From contig CANIAS010000020.1 of NCBI GenBank assembly GCA_947465495.1, positions 1 to 44,673 of the forward strand: a DNA stretch of 44,673 nucleotides. Reading direction: 5' to 3'. A program made the position numbers and the translations under genes. The notes beneath the pieces were generated by a model, which saw only the letters and a program-made list of their open reading frames with translations, had not been told where the DNA came from and ran no database searches. Source of the stretch: Candidatus Pollutiaquabacter sp. (GTDB lineage Bacteria; Bacteroidota; Bacteroidia; AKYH767-A; 2013-40CM-41-45). Positions 25,989-34,559 of the stretch are shown here, piece after piece. Every line of letters begins with the position of its first letter. The first letter of the stretch is position 1.

Positions 25989-25996
25989 CAAAATTA
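25989..25996 (-). promoter_or_regulatory. Candidate -7 element for thyA-folA, overlapping the nupC stop
   Basis: The minus strand reads TAATTTTG, a TAnnTTTG match whose first three bases are the TAA stop of nupC. No TTG sits at the usual distance, so the call is moderate. Confidence 0.45.
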
Positions 25997-27307
25997 CGTC
26001 AAAATACCGGCAATCGTAGCAGACAAGTACGAAGCCAGCGTACCGCAAACCAACGCTTTAAAGCCAAGTTTGGCAAGTTCAGCGCGGCGCGAGGGTGCTA
26101 ATTCACCGATGCCACCTACCTGGATGGCAATGGAACTGAAATTGGCGAAGCCGCAGCAAGCGATAGACACAATAGTGAGTGCCTTGGGAGACAACAACCC
26201 CTTCGAGATCATGCCTGAAAGGTCGCTGTACGCTACGAATTCATTGATGGCTAGTTTAGTTCCCAACAATTGCCCGACCAAGTGTGTATCGGATGAAGGG
26301 ACACCCATTGTCCATGCAAAAATCGAAAACACCGATCCGAGTATTTCTTTAAGACTCAACTGCTGAAGATTGATGCCGAGAATGGTGGCGTAGTCGGTGT
26401 GATTATAAATAAACATGCCGCATTTACCTAGCAGAAAATCGATGAGCGCAATCAATGCTATCACTCCGATCAGCATCGCAATCACGTTCAGGGATATCTT
26501 CAAACCATCAGCAGCTCCGTGAGAAATAGCGTCCATGATACCGCTGTGAGTCTTCTTGACTTCTAGTGTAACAGTACCCTTTGTATTTGACTCTTCCGTC
26601 TCGGGCATGACAATTTTGGAAATCACCAATGCGGCAGGTGCAGCCATGATGCTGGCGGCGAGCAATAAATTGGCAGGAACACCCATAGAGATATAAACGG
26701 CCATCACACCCCCGGCAATACATGCCATGGAACCCGTCATTGAAGCCAACAACTCCGAACGAGTCATCGTCGACAAATACGGCTTGATCATGATTTGAGC
26801 TTCCACTTGGCCGACAAACGCTGAGGCTACATTTGACAAAGCTTCGGCACCACTGACATCCATCAACTTACGCATGAGCTTTGCAAAAAAGGCCACAATA
26901 CGTTGCATCAAACCGACATGATAAGCAATGCTAACCAATACAGCGACGAAGATGATGGTAGGCATAATTTTAAACATGAAAACAAAGCCTGTACCCGGAC
27001 CCATGACACGTTCCAGCAGCTCGCGATTAACAATAAAACCAAAAACGAATTCCGCTCCTTTGTCGGAGAACTCTAACAATTTGGTAATCCAATGACCAAG
27101 TGTAGCAAAGATGGCTTGACCGAGGGAGGTCTTCAGGATAAACAATGCCAGTCCAAGTTGTAACGCAAGCCCACTAAGGACTAACCGCACATTGATGGCT
27201 TTTCGATTGTTGGACATTAAAAATGCCAATCCGAGAATGACGACGAGTCCGATTATTCCGAAGAATCTATCCATAAGGCTGAAGTTGGTAACTGAATTTT
27301 GAGCCAT
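25994..27307 (-). CDS. Concentrative nucleoside transporter, NupC/CNT family
   Basis: This is a cation-coupled importer of nucleosides in the cytoplasmic membrane. The 437-residue protein is strongly hydrophobic, with around ten helices. CNT motifs are present: the pore-region SNVASAFVGQVEAQIMI, GVPANLLLAASIMAAP, and the C-terminal CGFANFSSIAIQVGGIG with the preceding QLLGTKLAINEFVAY. Length and order match bacterial CNTs. It lies directly upstream of thyA-folA, which suggests a link between nucleoside uptake and thymidylate supply, although that is inference from position. The -7 box sits four bases before the ATG, so its mRNA is likely leaderless. Confidence 0.94.
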   Translation of the reverse strand: MAQNSVTNFSLMDRFFGIIGLVVILGLAFLMSNNRKAINVRLVLSGLALQLGLALFILKTSLGQAIFATLGHWITKLLEFSDKGAEFVFGFIVNRELLERVMGPGTGFVFMFKIMPTIIFVAVLVSIAYHVGLMQRIVAFFAKLMRKLMDVSGAEALSNVASAFVGQVEAQIMIKPYLSTMTRSELLASMTGSMACIAGGVMAVYISMGVPANLLLAASIMAAPAALVISKIVMPETEESNTKGTVTLEVKKTHSGIMDAISHGAADGLKISLNVIAMLIGVIALIALIDFLLGKCGMFIYNHTDYATILGINLQQLSLKEILGSVFSIFAWTMGVPSSDTHLVGQLLGTKLAINEFVAYSDLSGMISKGLLSPKALTIVSIACCGFANFSSIAIQVGGIGELAPSRRAELAKLGFKALVCGTLASYLSATIAGILT

Positions 27308-27311
27308 TTTA

Positions 27312-27319
27312 CAAAAATA
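27312..27319 (-). promoter_or_regulatory. -7 element directly before the nupC-like start codon (leaderless)
   Basis: The minus strand reads TATTTTTG ending exactly four bases before the ATG at 27307, the same geometry as at 12618 and 42534. No good TTG box is present. Confidence 0.55.
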
Positions 27320-27344
27320 AATTCACCTGCCTTATCATTGTGAA

Positions 27345-27371
27345 TAAAAAAGCCCCTTTGAAAGGGGCTTT
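27345..27371 (-). terminator. Intrinsic terminator after the bifunctional nuclease-like gene
   Basis: AAAGCCCCTTT and AAAGGGGCTTT form an 11-bp perfect stem (27349-27359 with 27361-27371) around a single base, so the actual loop must use some of the inner pairs. On the minus strand it runs into TTTTTTATTC. Confidence 0.85.
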
Positions 27372-27392
27372 GAACAAGGTGGGTTAGTTTTG

Positions 27393-28016
27393 TCAGGAGT
27401 TCTTCTCCTTACGTTTATTCAGCTCATCGCGAATTCGTCCGGCGCGTTCGTAGGCCTCCTCATCGATGGCTCTTTTTAGCATTTCATTAAGTTCGTCCGA
27501 ACTTGCGGAGGAAAGTTCATTTTCAGATAATTTACTACCGGCACTAACCGATGCTGAAGGCATCTGCTTTTCAACGTGCTCTTCGGTTCCTTCCAAGGCG
27601 CTATTTTCATCCATGACAACACCTGCCTGTGAAAGGATAAATTCGTAGGTATAGATGGTGCAACCGAAACGAACGGCCAGGGCGATTGCATCGCTTGTAC
27701 GGGCATCAATTTCCTGACGCTTATCACCTTGCATACAAATCAGTCGTGCATAAAAGACACCTTCGAGTAGGTTGTAGATTATAATTTCGTTGACTTCGAT
27801 ATTAAAAGCATTGGCCATCGAACGAAAAAGATCGTGTGTAAGTGGACGCGTAGGCGTCATGTTTTCCAGCTCAATAGCAATGGCTTGCGCTTCAAACGCA
27901 CCAATGATAATCGGCAAACGTCGTTTCCCTCCCTCTTCGCCCAACACCAAGGCGTAAGCACCAGACTGCGTCTGGCTATAGGATAATCCGATAATTTCCA
28001 GTTTAATTTTCTTCAT
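27393..28016 (-). CDS. Bifunctional nuclease-domain protein (DUF151) with C-terminal UVR motif
   Basis: The 207-residue protein starts at 28016 with MKKIKLEIIGLSYSQTQSGA; six more in-frame codons lead to an alternative start at 28034. Residues 1 to about 135 form the DUF151/BFN domain, recognisable by YALVLGEEGGKRRLPIIIG, the EAQAIAIELE helix and the DARTSDAIALAVRFG signature. A Ser/Glu-rich linker follows. The last 35 residues (ELNEMLKRAIDEEAYERAGR) form a UVR motif as in UvrB/UvrC and McsA. BFN proteins in plants have nuclease activity; in bacteria the role is unclear. It stands between etfA and nupC and has its own terminator. Confidence 0.86.
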   Translation of the reverse strand: MKKIKLEIIGLSYSQTQSGAYALVLGEEGGKRRLPIIIGAFEAQAIAIELENMTPTRPLTHDLFRSMANAFNIEVNEIIIYNLLEGVFYARLICMQGDKRQEIDARTSDAIALAVRFGCTIYTYEFILSQAGVVMDENSALEGTEEHVEKQMPSASVSAGSKLSENELSSASSDELNEMLKRAIDEEAYERAGRIRDELNKRKEKNS

Positions 28017-28091
28017 AGTATCGACCGGCAGCAACCGGCTGGCAACCCCGAAAATACACTTTTTAATCGGGCATGAAATGACAAATTGCAG

Positions 28092-29069
28092 TTAATTCTG
28101 ACCGGCTTTGAAATTCTTCGCGGCATTGATTAAACGGGGAACTACTTCAAACGCATCACCTACAATTCCATAATCAGCCGCTTTGAAAAACGGAGCTTCC
28201 GGATCTTTGTTGATGACCACAATAACTTTAGATGAGCTGACACCAGCTAGGTGCTGAATAGCACCGGAAATTCCCACCGCAATGTACAGGTTTGGAGAAA
28301 TGGCAATACCTGTCTGACCAACGTGCTCAGAATGTGGACGCCAACCGGCATCTGATACAGGCTTACTGCAAGCCGTTGCAGCGCCGAGTACATCGGCAAG
28401 CTCTTCAATCATACCCCAATTTTCAGGACCTTTCATACCTCGTCCAGCTGAGACCACCAGTTCCGCTTCCGGCAAGGATACCTTATCGGCAGAGCGTATG
28501 GTTTCACGAATGGTTACTGATGTATCAGCAGCACCCAGCACAGGGCTAAACGGCACGATAGCAGCCTGCTTCTGGTCTTCGACCAATTTGTAGGAATTCG
28601 GAAGCATGCTGATCACTTTCACGTCTGAAAGCACCTCACAGTACGCATATGCTTTGCCGGAGTAGGCATTTTTTTTCACGACAAATCCGTCTGACATCTT
28701 TGGAAGGTCGATAACATTATCAGCAAGTCCTGCCTTTAATTTGATAGCCACTCGTGGCGCAATGGCTTTGCCGGAGAAACTCGCGGTCATAGCCACATAC
28801 TGCGCAGCGTCTGCAGCCGCCGCTTGCGCAATAGCCGTAGCGACAGTTTGATCACTGAGAGCGTGAAAAGCTTCGCCTTCCACTTTCATAATTTTCACGG
28901 CACCGTAAGTAGCCAATCGGAGAAGCTCCTCTTCGGCCACTTGCCCGATTGAAAGGACCGTCAACGGAAGATTTTTTTCATGCGCAATGGCTGCTCCGAA
29001 AGAAACAATTTCGAAGGCGGACTTTTTGAACTTTCCCTGCAGGTTTTCTGCGTATACAAGTACTGACAT
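28092..29069 (-). CDS. etfA: Electron transfer flavoprotein alpha subunit
   Basis: EtfA binds FAD and, with EtfB, carries electrons from acyl-CoA and related dehydrogenases to the respiratory chain. The 325-residue protein begins MSVLVYAENLQGKFKKSAFE. The C-terminal FAD-binding region includes LVVSAGRGMKGPENWG, SKPVSDAGW, the HVGQTG loop and INKDPEAPFFKAADYGIVGD. The length is normal. It follows etfB by 45 bases, so the pair is an operon. No ETF:quinone oxidoreductase gene is in the window, so the electron acceptor is not known here. Confidence 0.95.
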   Translation of the reverse strand: MSVLVYAENLQGKFKKSAFEIVSFGAAIAHEKNLPLTVLSIGQVAEEELLRLATYGAVKIMKVEGEAFHALSDQTVATAIAQAAAADAAQYVAMTASFSGKAIAPRVAIKLKAGLADNVIDLPKMSDGFVVKKNAYSGKAYAYCEVLSDVKVISMLPNSYKLVEDQKQAAIVPFSPVLGAADTSVTIRETIRSADKVSLPEAELVVSAGRGMKGPENWGMIEELADVLGAATACSKPVSDAGWRPHSEHVGQTGIAISPNLYIAVGISGAIQHLAGVSSSKVIVVINKDPEAPFFKAADYGIVGDAFEVVPRLINAAKNFKAGQN

Positions 29070-29114
29070 AGTGATGACTTAATGCTGCAAGCAGCGTATG
29101 GTTCGTTACAAGGA

Positions 29115-29849
29115 TCAGATGACTTTTTTCTCGTCGCGAATGAGTTCGAACAGTTGTTCGACAGCATCAGCGGACACCATTTTAACCGCGCTGCGAGTGG
29201 CAGGCTTATCAAAGGAGTGATGGCGGGTATGGACAGCAACATCAACTGGGTCGATCACCGAGAGCGGCTTTGTACGCGCTGACATGATACCACGCATATT
29301 GGGAATCTTCCATTCGGCCATTCCTTCCGATGCTCCGGCAACAAATGGAAGTGGCACATTTACCACCTGCTTACCACCTTCAATTTCACAATCAAGTGTG
29401 GCAGTATTTGCTTCAAGCAGCAAACTCTTGGCAAAAAGGACACATGGAATTCCTAGCAGTTCGGCAATCATTACTGGGACAGTGGAACCATTATGATCAG
29501 CGGATTCACGACCACAAAGAATCATATCAACGGGATTCTTCTTGACGTATTCTGCAATCTGGGTAGCAACGAAAAAGCTATCGCGAGCGGGTGCATTGAT
29601 ACGAACCGCATCATTTGCGCCGATTGCCAGGGCCTTACGAATGGTAGGTTCTGTGGAGGCATCGCCGACGTTGATGACAGTTACATTTCCACCTCCAGCA
29701 GCCAAATCGACTGCTTTGGAGAGCGCAATTTCATCGTACGGGTTAAGAATGAACGTGACACCGGCCGAAACGAACTCCTTGTTATCGGGCGTAAAGTTTA
29801 TCTTAGCGGTGGTGTCCGGAACGTTTGAGATGCAAACGAGTATTTTCAT
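29115..29849 (-). CDS. etfB: Electron transfer flavoprotein beta subunit
   Basis: EtfB is the partner of EtfA; it binds AMP and docks with the donor dehydrogenases. The 244 residues include ILVCISNVPDTTAKINF at the N-terminus, LNPYDEIALSKAVDLA, the recognition-loop region and DMILCGRESADHNGSTVP. GIPCVLFAKSLLLE also fits. It is first in the etfB-etfA operon. The region upstream to the divergent TPR gene is only 121 bases; I found a -7 box for the TPR gene there but none that convinces on the minus strand. Confidence 0.95.
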   Translation of the reverse strand: MKILVCISNVPDTTAKINFTPDNKEFVSAGVTFILNPYDEIALSKAVDLAAGGGNVTVINVGDASTEPTIRKALAIGANDAVRINAPARDSFFVATQIAEYVKKNPVDMILCGRESADHNGSTVPVMIAELLGIPCVLFAKSLLLEANTATLDCEIEGGKQVVNVPLPFVAGASEGMAEWKIPNMRGIMSARTKPLSVIDPVDVAVHTRHHSFDKPATRSAVKMVSADAVEQLFELIRDEKKVI

Positions 29850-29921
29850 AGGACAGCTGGTTGATGCGTAGTAATTGGATCGACGAAATGATAATCAGTA
29901 CGCAAGTAAACAGTGAGAGAT

Positions 29922-29929
29922 TACTTTTG
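29922..29929 (+). promoter_or_regulatory. -7 element for the small TPR gene
   Basis: TACTTTTG matches TAnnTTTG 41 bases before the ATG at 29971. No clear TTG is found at the standard distance. Confidence 0.5.
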
Positions 29930-29970
29930 TTAAAGTTTCGCGAAGATACAGAAAAAAGCACCTTTTAAGC

Positions 29971-30297
29971 ATGATCAACAATCGAATCCGACAGCTATTA
30001 GAATTCCTGCAGGAAGAACCATCCGATGCGTTTTCGGCCTATGCGTTAGGACTTGAATATTTAAAAATGAACAACTTACCTGCTGCTGAAGCCGTCCTTT
30101 CGGATTTACTCAACCGATCCCCTGAATACCTGGCAGGATATTATCAGTTGGGTAAAGTGTACGAAGTTTTGAAAAATCGTGAAAAAGCCATCAAGGTGTA
30201 CGATCATGGAATCCAGCTTGCCAAAGCGCAGCAGAATGGGCATACTTTGGCGGAACTGCAGAATGCACGAATGAACTTATTGATTGACGATGAGTAA
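29971..30297 (+). CDS. Small TPR-repeat protein
   Basis: The 108-residue soluble protein consists almost wholly of tetratricopeptide repeats (about 18-50, with FSAYALGLEYLKMNNLPAAE, and about 52-85, with AGYYQLGKVYEVLKNREKAI). It has no signal peptide. TPR proteins are protein-binding adaptors; the partner cannot be inferred. It precedes pdhB by 51 bases, but pdhB has its own -7 box, so co-function is not implied. A small helix-rich tail ends the protein. Confidence 0.85.
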   Translation: MINNRIRQLLEFLQEEPSDAFSAYALGLEYLKMNNLPAAEAVLSDLLNRSPEYLAGYYQLGKVYEVLKNREKAIKVYDHGIQLAKAQQNGHTLAELQNARMNLLIDDE

Positions 30298-30312
30298 TAG
30301 CCTCAGATTTTC

Positions 30313-30320
30313 TACTTTTG
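30313..30320 (+). promoter_or_regulatory. -7 element for pdhB
   Basis: TACTTTTG matches TAnnTTTG 28 bases before the ATG at 30349. The nearest TTG (30284-30286) is 26 bases upstream, somewhat too far. Confidence 0.5.
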
Positions 30321-30348
30321 CCGTCCTATCCATAATCAACTAACCACC

Positions 30349-31335
30349 ATGAGAGAGTTACAATTCCGGGAAGCCTTACGCGAAGCAATGAATGAAGAGA
30401 TGCGTCGCGACGAGAACGTATTCCTGTTGGGCGAAGAAGTAGCACAATACAATGGCGCCTACAAAGTATCTCAAGGCATGTTGGAAGAGTTCGGGGAACG
30501 CCGGATTATCGACACCCCAATTTCCGAATTAGGATTCGCTGGAATGGCAGTGGGCGCAGCGATGAATGGACTTCGACCGATTGTGGAATTCATGACTTTC
30601 AATTTCTCCCTGGTAGCTATTGATCAGGTGATCAACTCCGCCGCAAAAATGATGAGCATGAGTGGCGGACAGTTTCCAGTGCCAATTGTGTTCCGCGGAC
30701 CGACCGCTTCGGCGGGTCAACTTAGTTCGCAGCATTCTCAAGCGTTTGAAAACTGGTATGCGAACTGTCCAGGACTAAAGGTGATTGTGCCTAGTAACCC
30801 CGCAGATGCCAAGGGATTGCTGAAATCAGCCATTCGTGACAATGATCCAGTTATCTTCATGGAAAGTGAGCAGATGTATGGCGATAAGGGAATGGTTCCT
30901 GACGGAGAATACCTCATTCCTATTGGCGTTGCCGACATCAAACGTCCTGGAAAAGATGTTACCATCGTTTCCTTTGGGAAAATTTTAAAAGTAGCGATGA
31001 AGGCAGCAGAGGAATTGGCTGCCGAAAGTATAGATGCCGAAGTCATCGACCTTCGCACCGTACGTCCAATTGACTATAAAACGGTCATTGAATCCGTGAA
31101 AAAGACAAACCGCCTGGTGATTGTAGAAGAGTCCTGGCCACTGGCATCCATTGCATCGGAAGTCACCTTTATGGTTCAGAAAGAAGCCTTTGATTATCTT
31201 GATTCACCAATTCGTCGTGTGATGGGAGCCGATGTACCGCTGCCATATGCTCCAACACTTATTGAGGCGTATCTTCCTAACCCTTCCCGTGTCATTAAGA
31301 TGGTAAAAGAGGTGATGTACCATACCGTCAAATAA
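30349..31335 (+). CDS. pdhB: Pyruvate dehydrogenase E1 component, beta subunit
   Basis: With an alpha subunit it forms the thiamine-dependent E1 that decarboxylates pyruvate. The 328-residue protein starts MRELQFREALREAMNEEM and carries VFLLGEEVAQYNGAYKVSQG, IDTPISELGFAGMAVGAA and FRGPTASAGQLSSQHSQ, typical of PDH E1 beta. VDLRTVRPID-like sequence and RVMGADVPLPYAP complete the transketolase C-terminal half. The alpha subunit, E2 and E3 genes are not adjacent, so pdhB is separated from the rest of its complex. PDH is favoured over branched-chain substrates from the overall sequence, but substrate choice is not proven. Confidence 0.92.
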   Translation: MRELQFREALREAMNEEMRRDENVFLLGEEVAQYNGAYKVSQGMLEEFGERRIIDTPISELGFAGMAVGAAMNGLRPIVEFMTFNFSLVAIDQVINSAAKMMSMSGGQFPVPIVFRGPTASAGQLSSQHSQAFENWYANCPGLKVIVPSNPADAKGLLKSAIRDNDPVIFMESEQMYGDKGMVPDGEYLIPIGVADIKRPGKDVTIVSFGKILKVAMKAAEELAAESIDAEVIDLRTVRPIDYKTVIESVKKTNRLVIVEESWPLASIASEVTFMVQKEAFDYLDSPIRRVMGADVPLPYAPTLIEAYLPNPSRVIKMVKEVMYHTVK

Positions 31336-31448
31336 GGGACGCAAAATACTCATCACCATAAGGTTGATTTGAAGCTGCTCGATTTATTGATAAATTACTG
31401 ATAAAAAGGGGCTTAGCAAATAAAAGCCGTCCATCCCGATAATTATCG

Positions 31449-31456
31449 TATCTTTG
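31449..31456 (+). promoter_or_regulatory. -7 element for the DEAD-box helicase gene
   Basis: TATCTTTG matches TAnnTTTG 17 bases before the ATG at 31474. No TTG box is seen at the normal spacing. Confidence 0.6.
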
Positions 31457-31473
31457 TTGACATAAACAACAAG

Positions 31474-33267
31474 ATGCCTTCTTTCTCCGAACTGGGTCTG
31501 GGCAATAACGTGTTGAAGGCCGTTGAAGCGCTGGGATTCCAGCAGCCTACACCTATCCAACAACAAGCCATTCCTTTATTATTATCAGAAACCACCGATC
31601 TGGTTGCTTTAGCACAGACCGGTACCGGTAAAACCGCCGCTTTTGGCCTTCCTTTGATCGATCGAATCGATTTCAACGGTCGAGATCCCCGAGCCCTGGT
31701 GCTAGCGCCAACACGTGAACTTTGCGTTCAAATCGCTAGTGATTTGACAAAATATGCGCAGTTTTCTCACGGCGCTAACATTGTTCCGGTATATGGCGGT
31801 GCAAACATCTCCACGCAAATTCGAGCCATCAAACAAGGCGCACATATTATTGTCGCTACGCCCGGTCGTTTGATCGACCTTTTGGGTCGCAAAGCCCTTC
31901 GATTGGATGGCATCGAAGTCGTTGTCCTCGACGAGGCCGATGAGATGCTCAACATGGGATTTCAGGAAGACATTGAAGAGATACTTTCTCACACTCCTGA
32001 AGAAAAGAACACCTGGTTGTTCTCGGCGACCATGCCAGCCGAAATTCGCAACATCGCCGAACAATTCATGCGCGAACCGCAGGAATTGGTGATGGGGCGT
32101 AAGAATGATACTGCTGACAACTTAGAACACCATTATTATGTTGTTCATGAGCGCGATCGTTATGCGGCTCTTAAACGGCTCCTGGATGCTAGTCCTGAAC
32201 TTTTTGCTGTCGTTTTTTGTCGCACCAAAATTGATACTCAGAAAGTCGCTGAACAATTGATTCGCGACGGATACAATGCCGATGCTTTGCACGGCGACCT
32301 TAGTCAGCAACAACGCGACAAGGTGATGGATCGTTACCGTCAGCGTTCACTGCAAGTATTGGTTGCTACCGACGTTGCTGCTCGCGGTATTGATGTAAGT
32401 AACATCACACACGTCATCCATTATCACTTACCTGATGAAATTGAAAACTATACCCACCGCAGCGGTCGTACCGCTCGTGCGGGCAAATCTGGACTTTCAC
32501 TTTCGTTGGTGAATGTACGCGAGTTGGACAAGATTCGTCAGATTGAACGTAAAACACAGCGTAAATTCCACTTAACACGCATTCCGGATGCTTTGGAAAT
32601 TGGAGAGCAGCAATTGTTGCACTTCATCCACCGTATTCGCTCTGTAGAAGTCAACGAGAAAGGTATTTCCAAATACATGGCTCCTGTCTTTGCGGAATTG
32701 GAAGGACTCGACAAGGATGAATTGATTAAGCGGATTGTGAGCTTGGAGTTCAATCGTTTCCTTGATTATTATCGTAATTCTCAAGACCTCAACGTCGACA
32801 TCGCTCATGGCGGTCGTCAGGCCAGTGATCGCTATCCATCTCGCGGACCACGTATGTTCATCAGCCTTGGCTCAGTCGATGGACTAGACAAAGGCGGAAT
32901 GCTCGGCTACGTTTTAGACGTCACGGGACTTAATAAGTCAAGCGTTGGACGCATAGAGATTAAACCTGTCTATGCTTTCATTGAATTTGAAAACGACGAA
33001 CAGATTGAAACAGCACTCAATGCTTTCCGTGGCGAAGTCTTTAAAGGACGTAATGTACGAGTAGACCGTGCGGAAGGATCAGGAGGAGGGAAATCCAAAC
33101 CTTCCGGAGCCAGAGGCGGTTACGGAGGAAACAAGGGCGGCTTTTCGGAAAAGAAAGGTGGATACGGAGAAAAGAAAGGCGGATATGGAGCCAAGAAAAG
33201 TTATGGTGACCGTGGACCCAAAAAGGATTTCAACAAAAAAGGTAAAAAAGAGAGCTATCGGTTTTGA
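31474..33267 (+). CDS. DEAD-box RNA helicase with DbpA-like RNA-binding domain
   Basis: This is an ATP-dependent RNA helicase, probably for ribosome assembly or RNA turnover in the cold. The 597 residues show the Q-motif GFQQPTPIQQQAIP, motif I AQTGTGKT, Ia PTRELCVQ, II DEAD, III SAT and VI HRSGRTARAG. After the helicase core (about 1-370) comes a linker and a DbpA-type RNA-binding domain (about 470-545, with FISLGSVDGLDKGGMLGYV). A basic, Gly/Tyr/Lys-rich tail with repeated GGYGEKK/GGYGAKK units ends the protein. This layout resembles CsdA/DeaD. The tail is expected to bind RNA loosely. Confidence 0.95.
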   Translation: MPSFSELGLGNNVLKAVEALGFQQPTPIQQQAIPLLLSETTDLVALAQTGTGKTAAFGLPLIDRIDFNGRDPRALVLAPTRELCVQIASDLTKYAQFSHGANIVPVYGGANISTQIRAIKQGAHIIVATPGRLIDLLGRKALRLDGIEVVVLDEADEMLNMGFQEDIEEILSHTPEEKNTWLFSATMPAEIRNIAEQFMREPQELVMGRKNDTADNLEHHYYVVHERDRYAALKRLLDASPELFAVVFCRTKIDTQKVAEQLIRDGYNADALHGDLSQQQRDKVMDRYRQRSLQVLVATDVAARGIDVSNITHVIHYHLPDEIENYTHRSGRTARAGKSGLSLSLVNVRELDKIRQIERKTQRKFHLTRIPDALEIGEQQLLHFIHRIRSVEVNEKGISKYMAPVFAELEGLDKDELIKRIVSLEFNRFLDYYRNSQDLNVDIAHGGRQASDRYPSRGPRMFISLGSVDGLDKGGMLGYVLDVTGLNKSSVGRIEIKPVYAFIEFENDEQIETALNAFRGEVFKGRNVRVDRAEGSGGGKSKPSGARGGYGGNKGGFSEKKGGYGEKKGGYGAKKSYGDRGPKKDFNKKGKKESYRF

Positions 33268-33339
33268 CGGAACAAAGGTGTTTCAAAGTATATTGTACAC
33301 CTCAAACCAGAAATTAATCGTTACCATTAATCAGTTAAA

Positions 33340-34404
33340 ATGTCCATACCTAAATTCACCGGAAATAATTCAGCGTTCTACATTGATCTAAAACAACGTG
33401 TTCAGGGCTACTTTGAAGAAAACCGGCTTTCTGTGCATGGTGATCACCGTCTTGTCATCAAGAGCATCATTTTGCTCAGCACCTTTTTCGCCCTCTACAT
33501 CCTACTAGCGTTCCGACTGATTGATTCGCCTTGGAGTATTCTGGCGTGTATACCACTAGCGTTGGTTACGGCCGGTATCGGCTTCAACATCATGCACGAT
33601 GGTGCGCACGGGAGTCTTTCGTCCAACCCTATCGTGAACAAACTGGCCGCACTTTCACTAAACATGCTAGGAGCCAGTTCATTCATGTGGAACATCAAGC
33701 ATAACATCATCCACCACACCTTTACGAACGTGGAAGATCATGACGACGATATTCTAAATCAACCTTTGTTCCGGATGTCGCCATTACAACCCAAGCGGAA
33801 AATTCATAAATTCCAACATTGGTACTGGCCGATTGGTTATGGGATGACTTACATGGTATGGATCTACTGGCTGGATATCCGTAAGTACTTTAACAAGAAG
33901 ATCGCATCTCGAAATGACATCAAGTTTCCTATAAGTGTTCATTTTGGATTTTGGTTTACTAAACTGATTTATATTTTCTTCTTCGTGATCATTCCGCTGC
34001 AATACTACAGCTGGACCGAGTTCTTACTTGGATACGTCTTTTACATATTCACCACAGGCATGGTCATCAGTGTGATTTTCCAATTGGCACATACTGTGGA
34101 AGACACCAGCTTTGCTAAACCGGATGCGATTACCAATACACTTGATAATGATTGGGCAAGTCATCAGGTAATGACCACTGCGAATTTCGCTACAGACAAT
34201 TCCGTCATCACCTGGTATGTCGGAGGTTTGAACTTTCAAGTAGAGCATCACCTCTTCCCGCGTATTTCACACATACACTATCCTGCATTAAGCCAGATTG
34301 TAGCTGACACCTGTAAAAAACACGGCTTGAATTATTTGGTGCAACCGACCTTGTCGGGCGCTATCCAATCTCACATTCGATTCCTACATCGACTCGGGCG
34401 ATAG
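33340..34404 (+). CDS. Membrane fatty acid desaturase (delta-5/6-type, no cytochrome b5 domain)
   Basis: The enzyme would introduce a double bond into acyl chains, using a di-iron centre in the membrane. The 354-residue protein has the three histidine boxes: HDGAH at 86-90, HNIIHH at 121-126 and QVEHH at 300-304. The Gln in the third box is typical of front-end and linoleoyl-CoA-type desaturases. Hydrophobic segments lie at about 43-80, 165-180, 200-225 and 226-250. The N-terminal cytochrome b5 domain of eukaryotic front-end enzymes is absent, so electrons must come from ferredoxin or another donor. Substrate and regiospecificity cannot be read from sequence. It ends with a strong terminator. 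Confidence 0.9.
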   Translation: MSIPKFTGNNSAFYIDLKQRVQGYFEENRLSVHGDHRLVIKSIILLSTFFALYILLAFRLIDSPWSILACIPLALVTAGIGFNIMHDGAHGSLSSNPIVNKLAALSLNMLGASSFMWNIKHNIIHHTFTNVEDHDDDILNQPLFRMSPLQPKRKIHKFQHWYWPIGYGMTYMVWIYWLDIRKYFNKKIASRNDIKFPISVHFGFWFTKLIYIFFFVIIPLQYYSWTEFLLGYVFYIFTTGMVISVIFQLAHTVEDTSFAKPDAITNTLDNDWASHQVMTTANFATDNSVITWYVGGLNFQVEHHLFPRISHIHYPALSQIVADTCKKHGLNYLVQPTLSGAIQSHIRFLHRLGR

Positions 34405-34431
34405 TTCGCTTTTCCGATCAACTACTATTTG

Positions 34432-34462
34432 AAAGGGTTTCCATCAACTGGAAACCCTTTTT
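34432..34462 (+). terminator. Intrinsic terminator after the desaturase
   Basis: AAAGGGTTTCC (34432-34442) pairs perfectly with GGAAACCCTTT (34450-34460) across 7 bases and runs into TT. It lies 28 bases past the desaturase stop. Confidence 0.85.
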
Positions 34463-34559
34463 CATGTATAAACGATTGTGATCCTGAATATTTTCTAGTT
34501 TTTTTTCACATTACCCCCTATTTTTTACACTAGTTGTTATAAAATACTGTGTTTTTTAC

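Noticed and set aside
33284-33333. GGTGT/ACACC pair after the DEAD-box gene as terminator
   Set aside because: The stem is short with a long loop and no T-tract.
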